Shown here: positions 42,183 to 52,516 of the stretch, piece after piece | Layout of the letters: each line of letters begins with the position of its first letter | How positions within the stretch are numbered: the first letter of the stretch is position 1 | Source: Enterobacter cloacae | Lineage (GTDB): Bacteria; Pseudomonadota; Gammaproteobacteria; Enterobacterales; Enterobacteriaceae | Reading direction: 5' to 3' | Assembly: GCF_013375935.1 (NCBI RefSeq) | Contig: NZ_CP056117.1 | Location: forward strand, 2,046,001-2,110,000 | Length of the DNA stretch: 64,000 bases | Translations under genes and position numbers: made by a program | Notes under the pieces: generated by a model | Database searches by the model: none | Seen by the model: the letters and a program-made list of their open reading frames with translations, nothing else | Told to the model about the DNA's origin: nothing

Positions 42183-43607
42183 ATGAACACGACTATTGCC
42201 CAACAAATTGCCGATGAAGGCGGCGTGGAAGCTTATCTGCACGCCCAACAGTACAAAAGCCTGCTGCGTTTTCTGACCTGCGGCAGCGTTGACGACGGCA
42301 AAAGCACCCTTATTGGCCGCCTGCTGCACGACACGCGTCAGATTTACGAAGATCAGCTCTCTTCCCTGCACAACGACAGCAAGCGTCACGGTACTCAGGG
42401 CGAAAAGCTGGACCTGGCGCTGCTGGTGGACGGCCTGCAGGCGGAGCGCGAGCAGGGCATCACCATCGATGTGGCCTATCGCTACTTCTCTACCGAGAAG
42501 CGCAAATTTATTATCGCCGACACGCCGGGGCACGAGCAGTACACCCGCAACATGGCGACCGGCGCGTCCACCTGCGACCTGGCGATCCTGCTGATCGACG
42601 CGCGCAAGGGCGTGCTGGATCAAACCCGTCGTCACAGCTTTATCTCCACGCTGCTGGGGATCAAACACCTGGTGGTGGCGGTGAACAAAATGGATCTGGT
42701 GGACTACAGCGAAGCGCGGTTCGACGAGATCCGCCAGAGCTACCTGACCTTTGCCGAACAGCTGCCGGGCAGCCTGGATATCCGCTTCGTGCCGCTGTCG
42801 GCGCTGGAAGGGGATAACGTTGCCTCCCAGAGCGCAAACCTGCCCTGGTACAGCGGTCCGACGCTGTTGGATGTGCTGGAGACCGTTGAGATCCAGCGCG
42901 TGGTGGATACTCAGCCGATGCGCTTCCCGGTGCAGTACGTTAACCGTCCTAACCTCGATTTCCGCGGCTTCTCGGGCACCCTTGCCTCCGGCTCGGTGAA
43001 GGTGGGGCAGCGCGTGAAGGTGCTGCCGTCCGGCGTGGAATCGGCCATTGCCCGTATCGTCACCTTTGACGGCGATCTGGAAGAGGCCGGGGCAGGCGAA
43101 GCGGTGACCCTGGTACTGAAGGACGAGATTGATATCAGCCGCGGCGATCTGCTGGTCGACGCGCGGGAGACGCTGGCGGCAGTGCAGGGCGCGGCCGTGG
43201 ATGTGGTATGGATGGCAGAACAGCCGCTGACCGCAGGCCAGAGCTACGACATCAAAATCGCCGGCAAGAAAACCCGCGCCCGCGTTGACGGCATTCAGTT
43301 CCAGGTGGACATCAACAACCTGACCCAGCGCGAGGTGAGCGAACTGCCGCTGAACGGCATTGGGCTGGTGGATCTCACCTTCGACGAACCGCTGGTGCTG
43401 GATCGGTATCAGCAGAATCCGGTAACGGGCGGGATGATCTTTATCGACCGCCTGACGAACGTCACCGTCGGTGCCGGGATGGTTCGTGAGCCAAACGCGC
43501 AGGCTACCGTGGCCTCTGAGTTCAGTGCCTTTGAGCTTGAGCTGAACGCGCTGGTGCGTAAGCACTTCCCGCACTGGGGCGCACGCGATCTGCTGGGAGG
43601 CAAGTAA
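42183..43607 (+). CDS. cysN: Sulfate adenylyltransferase subunit 1 (GTPase)
   Basis: Regulatory GTPase subunit of ATP sulfurylase, related to EF-Tu/EF-1alpha. The 474 residues show G1 [13 protein letters not shown] near residue 35, G3 DTPGHEQY, G4 NKMD, and two beta-barrel domains. No APS-kinase domain is fused, unlike CysNC proteins of other bacteria. Its stop overlaps the cysC start by one base. Confidence 0.98.
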   Translation: MNTTIAQQIADEGGVEAYLHAQQYKSLLRFLTCGSVDDGKSTLIGRLLHDTRQIYEDQLSSLHNDSKRHGTQGEKLDLALLVDGLQAEREQGITIDVAYRYFSTEKRKFIIADTPGHEQYTRNMATGASTCDLAILLIDARKGVLDQTRRHSFISTLLGIKHLVVAVNKMDLVDYSEARFDEIRQSYLTFAEQLPGSLDIRFVPLSALEGDNVASQSANLPWYSGPTLLDVLETVEIQRVVDTQPMRFPVQYVNRPNLDFRGFSGTLASGSVKVGQRVKVLPSGVESAIARIVTFDGDLEEAGAGEAVTLVLKDEIDISRGDLLVDARETLAAVQGAAVDVVWMAEQPLTAGQSYDIKIAGKKTRARVDGIQFQVDINNLTQREVSELPLNGIGLVDLTFDEPLVLDRYQQNPVTGGMIFIDRLTNVTVGAGMVREPNAQATVASEFSAFELELNALVRKHFPHWGARDLLGGK

Positions 43608-44212
43608 TGGCCGCCCATGATGAGAACGTCGTCTGGCATCCTCATCCGGTCACCGTCGCCCAGCGCGAACAGCTCCACGGCCACCGTGGGGTTGTGCTGT
43701 GGTTTACCGGGCTGTCCGGCTCCGGTAAATCGACGGTGGCGGGCGCGCTGGAAGAGGCGCTGCATCAGCAGGGCGTGAGCACCTACCTGCTGGATGGTGA
43801 CAACGTGCGCCACGGCCTGTGCAGCGATTTGGGCTTCAGCGATCAAGACCGTAAAGAGAATATCCGTCGCGTAGGGGAGGTGGCCAGCCTGATGGCGGAG
43901 GCCGGGCTGGTGGTGCTGACGGCGTTTATCTCGCCGCACCGCGCCGAGCGCCGGATGGTGCGCGAGCGCGTCGGCCAGGAGCGCTTTATCGAAGTGTTTG
44001 TCGATACGCCGCTGGAGATCTGCGAAGCGCGCGATCCGAAAGGGTTGTACAAAAAAGCCCGCGCGGGGGAACTGCGAAACTTCACCGGCATCGACTCGGT
44101 TTACGAAGCGCCTGAATCCCCTGAGATTCATCTGGAAGGTCAACAATTGGTAACAAATTTAGTAAGCCAATTATTAGACCTGCTCAGACGGGACGATATT
44201 ATCAGATCCTGA
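43607..44212 (+). CDS. cysC: Adenylylsulfate kinase
   Basis: Phosphorylates APS to PAPS, the substrate of CysH. The 201 residues have a Walker [15 protein letters not shown] near residue 35 and the phosphoserine-bearing region typical of the family ([13 protein letters not shown]). It ends the cysDNC cluster. An inverted repeat follows. Confidence 0.98.
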   Translation: MAAHDENVVWHPHPVTVAQREQLHGHRGVVLWFTGLSGSGKSTVAGALEEALHQQGVSTYLLDGDNVRHGLCSDLGFSDQDRKENIRRVGEVASLMAEAGLVVLTAFISPHRAERRMVRERVGQERFIEVFVDTPLEICEARDPKGLYKKARAGELRNFTGIDSVYEAPESPEIHLEGQQLVTNLVSQLLDLLRRDDIIRS

Positions 44213-44218
44213 GACGGT

Positions 44219-44247
44219 ATCGTTCGGGAGCTGTCTTCCCGAACGAT
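44219..44247 (+). terminator. Inverted repeat after cysC
   Basis: ATCGTTCGGGA and TCCCGAACGAT form a perfect 11-bp stem with a 7-base loop. No T run follows, so it is a terminator-like or mRNA-protecting hairpin. Confidence 0.55.
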
Positions 44248-44270
44248 GAGTCACGGTCACAGGATTAGCT

Positions 44271-44597
44271 ATGCGCAACAGTGAAAACTACATGATTACC
44301 ACCGGGTCGGAGCCGTTATCCGCCGACGACGAGACGACCTGGTCCTTCCCCGGGGCGATTGTCGGCTTCGCGGCGTGGTTAATGGCGCTGGGCATCCCGT
44401 TTTTACTCTACGGTGGTAACACCCTCTTCTTCTTCCTCTATACCTGGCCCTTCTTCCTGGCGCTGATGCCCGTTGCGGTCGTGGTAGGCGTTGCGCTGCA
44501 CTCCCTGTTTAACGGCAGGCTCCTGTATAGTACGGTTATCACTATCGCCACCGTTGTGGTCATCTTCGGCCTGCTGTTTTTATGGCTGATGGGCTAA
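44271..44597 (+). CDS. ygbE: DUF3561 family membrane protein YgbE
   Basis: A 108-residue inner-membrane protein of unknown function (E. coli 107). Three hydrophobic segments are visible: about residues 28-47, 50-75 and 84-106. The conserved core TLFFFLYTWPFFLALMPVAV is near residue 51. It lies between cysC and ftsB, as in E. coli. Confidence 0.92.
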   Translation: MRNSENYMITTGSEPLSADDETTWSFPGAIVGFAAWLMALGIPFLLYGGNTLFFFLYTWPFFLALMPVAVVVGVALHSLFNGRLLYSTVITIATVVVIFGLLFLWLMG

Positions 44598-44676
44598 CTT
44601 ACGACATAATTAAAACCCCGCAGTAGAGTCCAGCGGAAAGTTATGGGATGATGATGCCGTTTTTTCAGGGGGCAGG

Positions 44677-44988
44677 ATGGGTAAACTAACGCTGCTGTTG
44701 CTGGCTTTGCTGGTCTGGCTGCAATATTCGCTGTGGTTCGGTAAGAACGGGCTCCACGACTATAGCCGGGTAAGCGATGACGTCGCGGCACAGCAGGCAA
44801 CAAACGCCAAACTTAAGGCGCGTAACGATCAACTTTTTGCTGAAATTGATGACCTCAATGGCGGCCAGGAGGCGATTGAGGAGCGCGCACGCAACGAACT
44901 CAGTATGACTAAGCCGGGCGAAACGTTTTATCGTCTGGTTCCGGATGCGTCTAAACGCAATCAGGGCTCCGCACAAAACAATCGATAA
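44677..44988 (+). CDS. ftsB: Cell division protein FtsB
   Basis: Bitopic inner-membrane divisome protein that joins FtsL and FtsQ and helps activate septal synthesis. The 103 residues equal E. coli FtsB: a short cytoplasmic N-terminus, a membrane helix at about 4-20 and a periplasmic coiled coil at about 28-70 ([20 protein letters not shown]). It lies 19 bases before ispD. Confidence 0.96.
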   Translation: MGKLTLLLLALLVWLQYSLWFGKNGLHDYSRVSDDVAAQQATNAKLKARNDQLFAEIDDLNGGQEAIEERARNELSMTKPGETFYRLVPDASKRNQGSAQNNR

Positions 44989-45007
44989 TCAGGCCCAGGA
45001 TTACGAC

Positions 45008-45718
45008 ATGGCAGCAACTTTTTCGGACGTCTGTGCCGTGGTGCCGGCCGCAGGTTTTGGCCGGCGCATGCAGACAGAATGTCCAAAGCAGTATCTCTCA
45101 ATCGGTGATAAAACGATCCTCGAGCACGCCGTGGCGACGCTGCTGGCGCATTCTCGGGTGAAGCACGTTGTTATTGCCATCAGCCCCGGCGACGTGCGTT
45201 TTGCGCAGCTTCCGCTGGCAAACCATCCTCAGATTACGGTTGTTGACGGCGGTACCGAGCGGGCCGACTCCGTCCTGGCGGGCATTCAGGCTGCCGGAAA
45301 CGCGCAGTGGGTGCTGGTTCACGATGCCGCGCGCCCCTGTCTGCATCATGACGATCTGTCGCGTCTGCTGGCGCTGAGCGAAACCAGCAAAGTGGGCGGC
45401 ATTCTGGCGGCCCCGGTGCGTGACACCATGAAGCGTGGCGAACCGGGCAAGCCGGCGATCGCGCATACCGTCGAGCGCGTCGATTTATGGCACGCGCTGA
45501 CGCCACAATTTTTCCCCCGCGAATTACTCCACGACTGCTTAACGCGTGCGCTTAAAGAAGGTGCGACCATTACGGACGAAGCCTCGGCGCTGGAGTATTG
45601 CGGTTTTCACCCCGAACTGGTTGAAGGGCGCGCTGATAATATAAAAGTGACGCGCCCGGAAGATTTACGGCTCGCGGAATTTTATCTTACCCGTACGACC
45701 CATCAGGAGAAGGCATAA
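45008..45718 (+). CDS. ispD: 2-C-methyl-D-erythritol 4-phosphate cytidylyltransferase
   Basis: Third step of the MEP isoprenoid pathway: joins MEP and CTP to CDP-ME. The 236 residues match E. coli. The nucleotide loop [11 protein letters not shown] and catalytic-region [11 protein letters not shown] are near the N-terminus; VHDAARPC and TRPEDL further on are conserved. An in-frame ATG at 44945 lies inside ftsB and is rejected. Stop and ispF start overlap (TAATG). Confidence 0.97.
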   Translation: MAATFSDVCAVVPAAGFGRRMQTECPKQYLSIGDKTILEHAVATLLAHSRVKHVVIAISPGDVRFAQLPLANHPQITVVDGGTERADSVLAGIQAAGNAQWVLVHDAARPCLHHDDLSRLLALSETSKVGGILAAPVRDTMKRGEPGKPAIAHTVERVDLWHALTPQFFPRELLHDCLTRALKEGATITDEASALEYCGFHPELVEGRADNIKVTRPEDLRLAEFYLTRTTHQEKA

Positions 45719-46197
45719 TGCGTATTGGACACGGTTTTGATGTACACGCCTTTGGAGGCGAAGGCCCAATTATCATTGGCGGCGTGCGCATTCCTTACGA
45801 AAAAGGTCTGCTGGCGCATTCTGATGGCGACGTAGCGCTGCATGCGCTCACCGACGCGCTGCTGGGCGCCGCCGCGCTGGGCGACATCGGCAAGCTGTTC
45901 CCGGACACCGATCCCGCTTTTAAGGGCGCGGACAGCCGCGAACTGCTGCGCGAAGCCTGGCGCCGTATTCAGGCCAAAGGCTACACCCTCGGCAACGTTG
46001 ACGTGACGATTATCGCCCAGGCGCCGAAAATGCTGCCGCATATTCCGCAGATGCGCGTGTTTATCGCCGAAGATCTGGGCTGCCATATGGACGCCGTTAA
46101 CGTTAAAGCGACCACCACGGAGAAGCTGGGCTTTACCGGCCGCGGTGAAGGCATCGCCTGTGAAGCCGTGGCGCTGCTGGTAAAGGCGGCCAAATGA
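45718..46197 (+). CDS. ispF: 2-C-methyl-D-erythritol 2,4-cyclodiphosphate synthase
   Basis: Cyclises CDP-ME 2-phosphate to MEcPP in the MEP pathway. The 159 residues include the metal ligands Asp8 and His10 in GFDVHAF and His42 in [12 protein letters not shown]. It is overlapped by ispD upstream and truD downstream, in an order kept across gammaproteobacteria. Confidence 0.97.
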   Translation: MRIGHGFDVHAFGGEGPIIIGGVRIPYEKGLLAHSDGDVALHALTDALLGAAALGDIGKLFPDTDPAFKGADSRELLREAWRRIQAKGYTLGNVDVTIIAQAPKMLPHIPQMRVFIAEDLGCHMDAVNVKATTTEKLGFTGRGEGIACEAVALLVKAAK

Positions 46198-47223
46198 CGG
46201 ATTTCGACAATCTGACGTACCTGCACGGTAAGCCGCAGGGCAATGGCCTGCTGAAGGCCAGCCCGGAAGATTTCGTGGTGGTGGAAGACCTTGGATTTGA
46301 GCCAGACGGCGAAGGCGAGCACATCCTGGTGCGGATCCTGAAAAACGGCTGCAACACCCGATTCGTGGCCGATGCGCTGGCAAAATTCCTCAAAATCCAT
46401 GCTCGCGAGGTGAGCTTCGCCGGGCAGAAAGATAAGCACGCCGTCACCGAACAGTGGCTCTGCGCCCGCGTGCCCGGCAACGGGATGCCCGATTTAAGCC
46501 AGTTTGAGCTTGAGGGCTGTAAGGTGCTGGAGTACGCCCGCCACAAGCGCAAGCTGCGCCTGGGCGCCCTGAAAGGCAACGCGTTTACCCTGGTGCTGCG
46601 CGAAGTAACCGACCGCGAAGACGTTGAAAAACGCCTGAAGGCTATCGGTGAACGCGGCGTGCCGAACTACTTTGGCGCGCAGCGCTTCGGCATCGCTGGC
46701 AGCAATTTGCAGGGCGCGCTGCGCTGGGCGCAAAGCGATGCGCCGGTGCGCGACAGGAATAAACGCAGTTTTTGGTTGTCGGCGGCCCGCAGCGCGTTGT
46801 TTAATCAGATGGTGAGCGAACGGCTGAAAAAACCGGACGCGAATCAAGTTGTTGTCGGCGATGCGCTACAATTAGCGGGACGCGGAAGCTGGTTTGTGGC
46901 AACGGCCGAAGAGATGGCCGATGTCCAGTCGCGCGTGGACGCTAAAGCGCTGATGATTACCGCAGCCCTGCCGGGCTCCGGCGACTGGGGAACCCAGGGC
47001 GAGGCGCTTGCCGCCGAGCAGTCAGCGGTGGCGGATGCGCCGGAATTACAATCCTTGCTGGTGCGGGAAAAGGTTGAGGCGGCACGCCGTGCGATGCTGC
47101 TCTACCCGCAACAGCTGAGCTGGAACTGGTGGGATGACGTAACCGTCGAGTTACGCTTCTGGCTGCCGGCAGGTAGCTTTGCCACCAGTGTTGTCAGGGA
47201 ACTTATCAACACGTCGGGTGATT

Positions 47224-47243
<20 letters not shown>
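46194..47243 (+). CDS. truD: tRNA pseudouridine(13) synthase
   Basis: Makes pseudouridine 13 in tRNA-Glu. The 349 residues match E. coli. The catalytic aspartate is in [14 protein letters not shown] near residue 80, and [12 protein letters not shown] is the conserved family motif. It overlaps ispF by ATGA and surE by 20 bases. Confidence 0.96.
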
Positions 47244-48605
<1,362 letters not shown>

Positions 48606-48721
48606 GACTCGGATTTTTCCAGGGTTATTAAGGCAAATTCAGCGTATGGTGTGGCGCGATAGGTTCGTGCCATCACGGTTATTTTTAAGTCACTGGTAGT
48701 TAACACATTCCTGGGGGATAA

Positions 48722-49846
48722 ATGAGCGCGGGAAGCCCAAAATTCACCATCAGCCGTGTTGCGGCATTATCACTGGTTTCGCTCTGGCTGGCAGGCTGCA
48801 CAAGTTCTAATAACGCGCCTGCGCCCGTCAGTTCCGTCAATGGAACCAGCGGCTCGGGTAACACGTCCAGCGGAATGTTGATCACGCCTCCGCCTAAAAT
48901 GGGGACGTCGGCGGCGCAGCAAACACCACAGATCCAGCCAGTTCAGCGTCCGGTCACGCAGCCTACACAGATTCAGCCAGTGGAACAGCCTGTTCAGACC
49001 GAAAATGGCCGCATAGTGTATAACCGCAAGTATGGGAACATTCCGAAAGGTAGCTATACCGGCGGCAGCACCTATACCGTGAAGCGCGGCGATACGCTGT
49101 TCTATATCGCCTGGATCACCGGGAACGATTTCCGCGATCTGGCACAGCGAAACAACGTCCAGGCCCCGTATGCTCTGGAAGTCGGGCAAACGCTTCAGGT
49201 TGGCAACGCAACGGGTACACCGCTCACGCCAGGGAACACCGTTTCGGCCGCTGACGTGACCGCGCAAAATAACAGCGTTACTCCTGCACAAAAAACCACC
49301 ACGGCAGTTGCTTCACAACCTGTAATTACGTATTCTGAGGATTCAGGTGATCAGACTGCTAACAAAATGTTGCCGAATAATAAAGGTACTGCGACTGTTG
49401 TCACAGCACCGACTACGGCACCTGTGGTTAGCTCTACTGTACCGACTGCAAGCAGTCAGAATGCCAGCTCGTCAATCAACACCTGGCGCTGGCCAACTGA
49501 CGGCAAGATTATCGAGAACTTCGCTACCTCTGAGGGTGGGAACAAAGGGATCGATATCGCAGGCAGTAAAGGACAGGCAATCATCGCGACCGCTGACGGA
49601 CGCGTTGTCTATGCCGGTAACGCACTGCGCGGTTACGGTAATCTTATTATCATCAAACATAATGATGATTACCTGAGTGCCTACGCCCATAACGACACGA
49701 TGCTGGTCCGGGAACAACAAGAAGTTAAGGCGGGGCAAAAAATCGCTACCATGGGTAGCACCGGAACCAGTTCTACACGCTTGCATTTTGAAATTCGTTA
49801 CAAGGGGAAATCCGTAAACCCGCTGCAGTATTTACCGCAGCGATAA
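48722..49846 (+). CDS. nlpD: Murein hydrolase activator NlpD
   Basis: Outer-membrane lipoprotein that activates the amidase AmiC at the septum. The 374 residues show a signal sequence ending in the lipobox LAGC with Cys26, a Gln/Pro-rich linker, a LysM domain at about 116-160 ([19 protein letters not shown]) and a C-terminal LytM domain at about 265-370. Its active site is degenerate (NKGIDIAG for HxGxD), as expected of an activator. The main rpoS promoter lies inside this gene in E. coli. Confidence 0.96.
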   Translation: MSAGSPKFTISRVAALSLVSLWLAGCTSSNNAPAPVSSVNGTSGSGNTSSGMLITPPPKMGTSAAQQTPQIQPVQRPVTQPTQIQPVEQPVQTENGRIVYNRKYGNIPKGSYTGGSTYTVKRGDTLFYIAWITGNDFRDLAQRNNVQAPYALEVGQTLQVGNATGTPLTPGNTVSAADVTAQNNSVTPAQKTTTAVASQPVITYSEDSGDQTANKMLPNNKGTATVVTAPTTAPVVSSTVPTASSQNASSSINTWRWPTDGKIIENFATSEGGNKGIDIAGSKGQAIIATADGRVVYAGNALRGYGNLIIIKHNDDYLSAYAHNDTMLVREQQEVKAGQKIATMGSTGTSSTRLHFEIRYKGKSVNPLQYLPQR

Positions 49847-49905
49847 ATTGACGGGGCATGCCAGCCAGGGTGTCTCGTTCAGGGATCACGGGTAGGAGCC
49901 ACCTT

Positions 49906-50898
49906 ATGAGTCAGAATACGCTGAAAGTTCATGATTTAAATGAAGACGCGGAATTTGATGAGAACGGAGCAGAGGCTTTTGACGAAAAAGCCTTAGTAGA
50001 AGAGGAACCCAGTGATAACGATTTAGCTGAAGAAGAGCTGTTATCGCAGGGTGCCACACAGCGTGTGCTGGACGCGACTCAGCTTTACCTTGGGGAGATT
50101 GGTTACTCCCCACTGCTAACGGCCGAAGAAGAAGTCTATTTCGCACGTCGTGCTTTGCGTGGTGATGTTGCCTCGCGTCGTCGCATGATCGAAAGTAACC
50201 TGCGACTGGTCGTGAAAATTGCCCGCCGTTACGGCAATCGTGGTCTGGCTCTGCTGGATCTGATTGAAGAGGGCAACTTAGGTCTCATCCGCGCAGTTGA
50301 GAAGTTTGACCCGGAACGCGGGTTCCGTTTCTCAACCTACGCGACCTGGTGGATTCGTCAGACCATCGAACGGGCAATTATGAACCAGACCCGTACGATT
50401 CGACTGCCGATTCACATCATCAAAGAGTTGAATGTTTATCTGCGTACCGCGCGCGAGTTGTCCCATAAGCTGGACCACGAGCCAAGCGCGGAAGAGATTG
50501 CAGAGCAACTCGACAAACCGGTTGATGACGTAAGCCGCATGCTGCGTCTCAACGAGCGCATTACCTCCGTTGACACCCCGCTGGGTGGCGACTCCGAAAA
50601 AGCGCTGCTGGACATCCTGGCCGATGAAAAAGACAACGGCCCGGAAGACACCACGCAGGACGATGACATGAAACAGAGCATCGTCAAATGGCTGTTCGAA
50701 CTGAACGCCAAACAGCGTGAAGTGCTGGCACGTCGTTTCGGTTTACTGGGGTATGAAGCTGCGACACTGGAAGACGTCGGCCGCGAAATTGGCCTGACCC
50801 GTGAACGTGTTCGTCAGATTCAGGTAGAAGGTCTGCGTCGCCTGCGTGAAATTTTGCAGGGGCAAGGTCTGAATATCGAAGCGCTGTTCCGCGAATAA
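49906..50898 (+). CDS. rpoS: RNA polymerase sigma factor RpoS
   Basis: Sigma S, the stationary-phase and general stress sigma factor. The 330 residues equal E. coli, with region 2 ([33 protein letters not shown]) and region 4 helix-turn-helix ([18 protein letters not shown]) intact. Codon 33, a polymorphic position (amber, Gln or Glu) in E. coli strains, is Glu here. ATG at 49906 has GGAG upstream; the in-frame ATG at 49858 is not conserved. It is followed by a bidirectional terminator. Confidence 0.98.
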   Translation: MSQNTLKVHDLNEDAEFDENGAEAFDEKALVEEEPSDNDLAEEELLSQGATQRVLDATQLYLGEIGYSPLLTAEEEVYFARRALRGDVASRRRMIESNLRLVVKIARRYGNRGLALLDLIEEGNLGLIRAVEKFDPERGFRFSTYATWWIRQTIERAIMNQTRTIRLPIHIIKELNVYLRTARELSHKLDHEPSAEEIAEQLDKPVDDVSRMLRLNERITSVDTPLGGDSEKALLDILADEKDNGPEDTTQDDDMKQSIVKWLFELNAKQREVLARRFGLLGYEAATLEDVGREIGLTRERVRQIQVEGLRRLREILQGQGLNIEALFRE

Positions 50899-50914
50899 GC
50901 AACCTTTCGTCAAA

Positions 50915-50942
50915 AAAGGCCCGTCGTGAGACGGGCCTTTTT
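50915..50942. terminator. Bidirectional terminator between rpoS and the NTF2-fold gene
   Basis: AAAGGCCCGTC and GACGGGCCTTT form a perfect 11-bp stem with a GTGA loop and have A/T runs on both sides, suiting both convergent transcripts. Confidence 0.93.
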
Positions 50943-50950
50943 CTTATGCG

Positions 50951-51328
50951 CTACGGCTGCGCCGTTTCATGCAGCAGACGCCAGGTTATCACCGCGCCTT
51001 CCTGATTAAGCACGGCGGTTGACCAGCGCACGTTTACCGGCTGATCCGGGCGGGTCTGCGTTTCACGGTAATGAAGTACCGCGCCGTTGTCCCAGGTTTG
51101 TCGCGTGGTAAGCTCGTCAATCACGATCTTCAGGCCGGGGCGGCTACCGCCCTGGCTCGTAAAGAAAGCCGTCAGCCCCGCGTAGTCCAGGTGAGCGCCG
51201 CCTGGGGTAACCATTAAAAAATCCTGCCGGAAACGGGCAAGCAGGGCGTCATAATCCCCTTCGCTGCGGCTTAACCAGCTTTCTATTGCGACGTGCGCGT
51301 CGATAATCTCTTTCTCAAAGTGGGTCAC
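50951..51328 (-). CDS. NTF2-fold protein (DUF4440 type)
   Basis: A 125-residue protein with the NTF2/SnoaL-like pattern: an N-terminal helix pair, DYDALLARFRQDFLMVTPGG, and a C-terminal beta-rich part with VNVRWSTAVLNQEG. Function is unknown; proteins of this fold are often small binding or isomerase-like enzymes. Its start overlaps the stop of the MarR gene (ATGA), so both are co-translated. Confidence 0.75.
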   Translation of the reverse strand: MTHFEKEIIDAHVAIESWLSRSEGDYDALLARFRQDFLMVTPGGAHLDYAGLTAFFTSQGGSRPGLKIVIDELTTRQTWDNGAVLHYRETQTRPDQPVNVRWSTAVLNQEGAVITWRLLHETAQP

Positions 51329-51741
51329 GGTTTCTCCTTCGTCATCATTTTGCCGATCAGGGCCGCAAACTGCTTGCGTTCATCAGCCGTCAGCCGTCCC
51401 AGGAACGCTTCATCCACGCCGTAACTTACCGGTTGGGAGCGTTCAAGCAGCGCCTCGCCTTCAGGGGTCAGAAAGACAAACCGGCGGCGTTTGTCCGCGG
51501 GATCGTGCTCGCGTTTTACCAGCCCACGCTTCTCCATGCGGCTAAGCATTTCCGCCAGCGTCGCTTTCGTGCTGACCGCCACTTCGGTTAACGCCACCTG
51601 TTCAATGCCCGGGTGCTCGGCAATTGAGCGCATAACCGCGTACTGCGGCTTGGTCAGCTCCGGTAAGGCATGCTGCCACTGCGCGGTATGCTGTTGAAAA
51701 AGCTGACGTAACAGGTGAAACGCTTCTTGTCTCAGTTCCAT
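51325..51741 (-). CDS. MarR family transcriptional regulator
   Basis: A 138-residue winged-helix repressor with the MarR core: LTEVAVSTKATLAEMLSRM (recognition region near residues 50-70) and the wing DPADKRRRFVFLT. Such proteins often sense phenolic acids. It is divergent from a hydroxyarylic acid decarboxylase operon, and two palindromes in the gap are its probable operators. In other enterobacteria this cluster carries a regulator annotated slyA-like. Confidence 0.88.
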   Translation of the reverse strand: MELRQEAFHLLRQLFQQHTAQWQHALPELTKPQYAVMRSIAEHPGIEQVALTEVAVSTKATLAEMLSRMEKRGLVKREHDPADKRRRFVFLTPEGEALLERSQPVSYGVDEAFLGRLTADERKQFAALIGKMMTKEKP

Positions 51742-51823
51742 GAACGCTCCGGTGGAAAAATTCTCCCTCTATGATAGCCCCTATTGCGCTGGATTATAAC
51801 GCGGCGATTTTTAGCAATTAGTG

Positions 51824-51839
51824 TGATCGTGTACGAACA
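51824..51839. promoter_or_regulatory. MarR operator candidate 1
   Basis: TGATCGTGTACGAACA, a near copy (one mismatch) of the perfect palindrome at 51880-51895, sits just upstream of the predicted -35 of the decarboxylase promoter. The pair are 56 bases apart, about five helical turns. Confidence 0.72.
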
Positions 51840-51842
51840 ATC

Positions 51843-51871
51843 TTGTCAGAAAAACGTTGGGGGAGTACTTT
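51843..51871 (+). promoter_or_regulatory. Promoter of the decarboxylase operon
   Basis: TTGTCA at 51843-51848 and TACTTT at 51866-51871 are separated by 17 bases, a fair sigma-70 promoter lying between the two palindromes. GATAAT at 51875-51880 is an alternative -10 overlapping operator 2. Confidence 0.5.
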
Positions 51872-51879
51872 AATGATAA

Positions 51880-51895
51880 TGTTCGTGTACGAACA
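51880..51895. promoter_or_regulatory. MarR operator candidate 2
   Basis: TGTTCGTGTACGAACA is a perfect 7+7 palindrome with a 2-base centre, at or just past the predicted transcription start and 18 bases before the UbiX-like gene. A bound repressor here would block transcription. Confidence 0.75.
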
Positions 51896-51913
51896 AATTC
51901 ATTGAGGTGCTGA

Positions 51914-52516
51914 ATGCGATTAATAGTGGGAATGACGGGGGCGACGGGCGCGCCGCTGGGCGTGGCGTTGCTGCAGGCGCTGCGGGAAATGCCGGAGGTC
52001 GAAACCCATCTGGTGATGTCGAAGTGGGCAAAAACAACCATTGAGCTGGAAACGCCGTTTACCGCGCAGGATGTTGCTGCCCTGGCAGACGTTGTCCACA
52101 GCCCGGCCGATCAGGCTGCCACCATTTCTTCCGGCTCGTTTCGCACCGACGGCATGATCGTTATCCCGTGCAGCATGAAAACGCTGGCGGGGATCCGCGC
52201 GGGCTATGCCGAAGGGCTGGTAGGCCGTGCGGCAGACGTTGTGCTGAAAGAGGGACGCAGGCTGGTGCTGGTTCCCCGCGAAACGCCGCTTAGCACTATT
52301 CATCTGGAGAATATGCTCGCGCTTTCCCGCATGGGCGTGGCGATGGTGCCGCCCATGCCTGCCTATTACAACCACCCGCAAACCGCTGATGACATCACCC
52401 AGCACATCGTGACCCGCGTTCTGGACCAGTTTGGTCTGGAACACAAAAAGGCGCGCCGCTGGAACGGTCTGCGGGAGGCAAAACATTTTTCACAGGAGAA
52501 TCACGATGGCATTTGA
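51914..52516 (+). CDS. kpdB: UbiX-like flavin prenyltransferase, decarboxylase subunit B
   Basis: Makes prenylated FMN, the cofactor for the UbiD-type decarboxylase encoded next. The 200 residues contain the flavin motif GMTGATGAPLGVALLQAL and the SCM-type PCSMKTLAGI, and RRLVLVPRETPLSTIHL, typical of the family. The gene is equivalent to kpdB / bsdB / ecdB / pad1. It overlaps the next gene by 11 bases. Confidence 0.9.
   Translation: MRLIVGMTGATGAPLGVALLQALREMPEVETHLVMSKWAKTTIELETPFTAQDVAALADVVHSPADQAATISSGSFRTDGMIVIPCSMKTLAGIRAGYAEGLVGRAADVVLKEGRRLVLVPRETPLSTIHLENMLALSRMGVAMVPPMPAYYNHPQTADDITQHIVTRVLDQFGLEHKKARRWNGLREAKHFSQENHDGI

Noticed and set aside
41961..43574. A 537-codon minus-strand frame opposite cysN, and similar long frames opposite cysI, barA, sdaC and gudX
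   Set aside because: All are mirror frames of clearly identified genes with strong codon bias; none resembles a known protein.
49906..50898. Possible rpoS amber or truncation, common in laboratory E. coli
   Set aside because: Codon 33 is a sense codon (Glu) and the 330-residue frame is complete.
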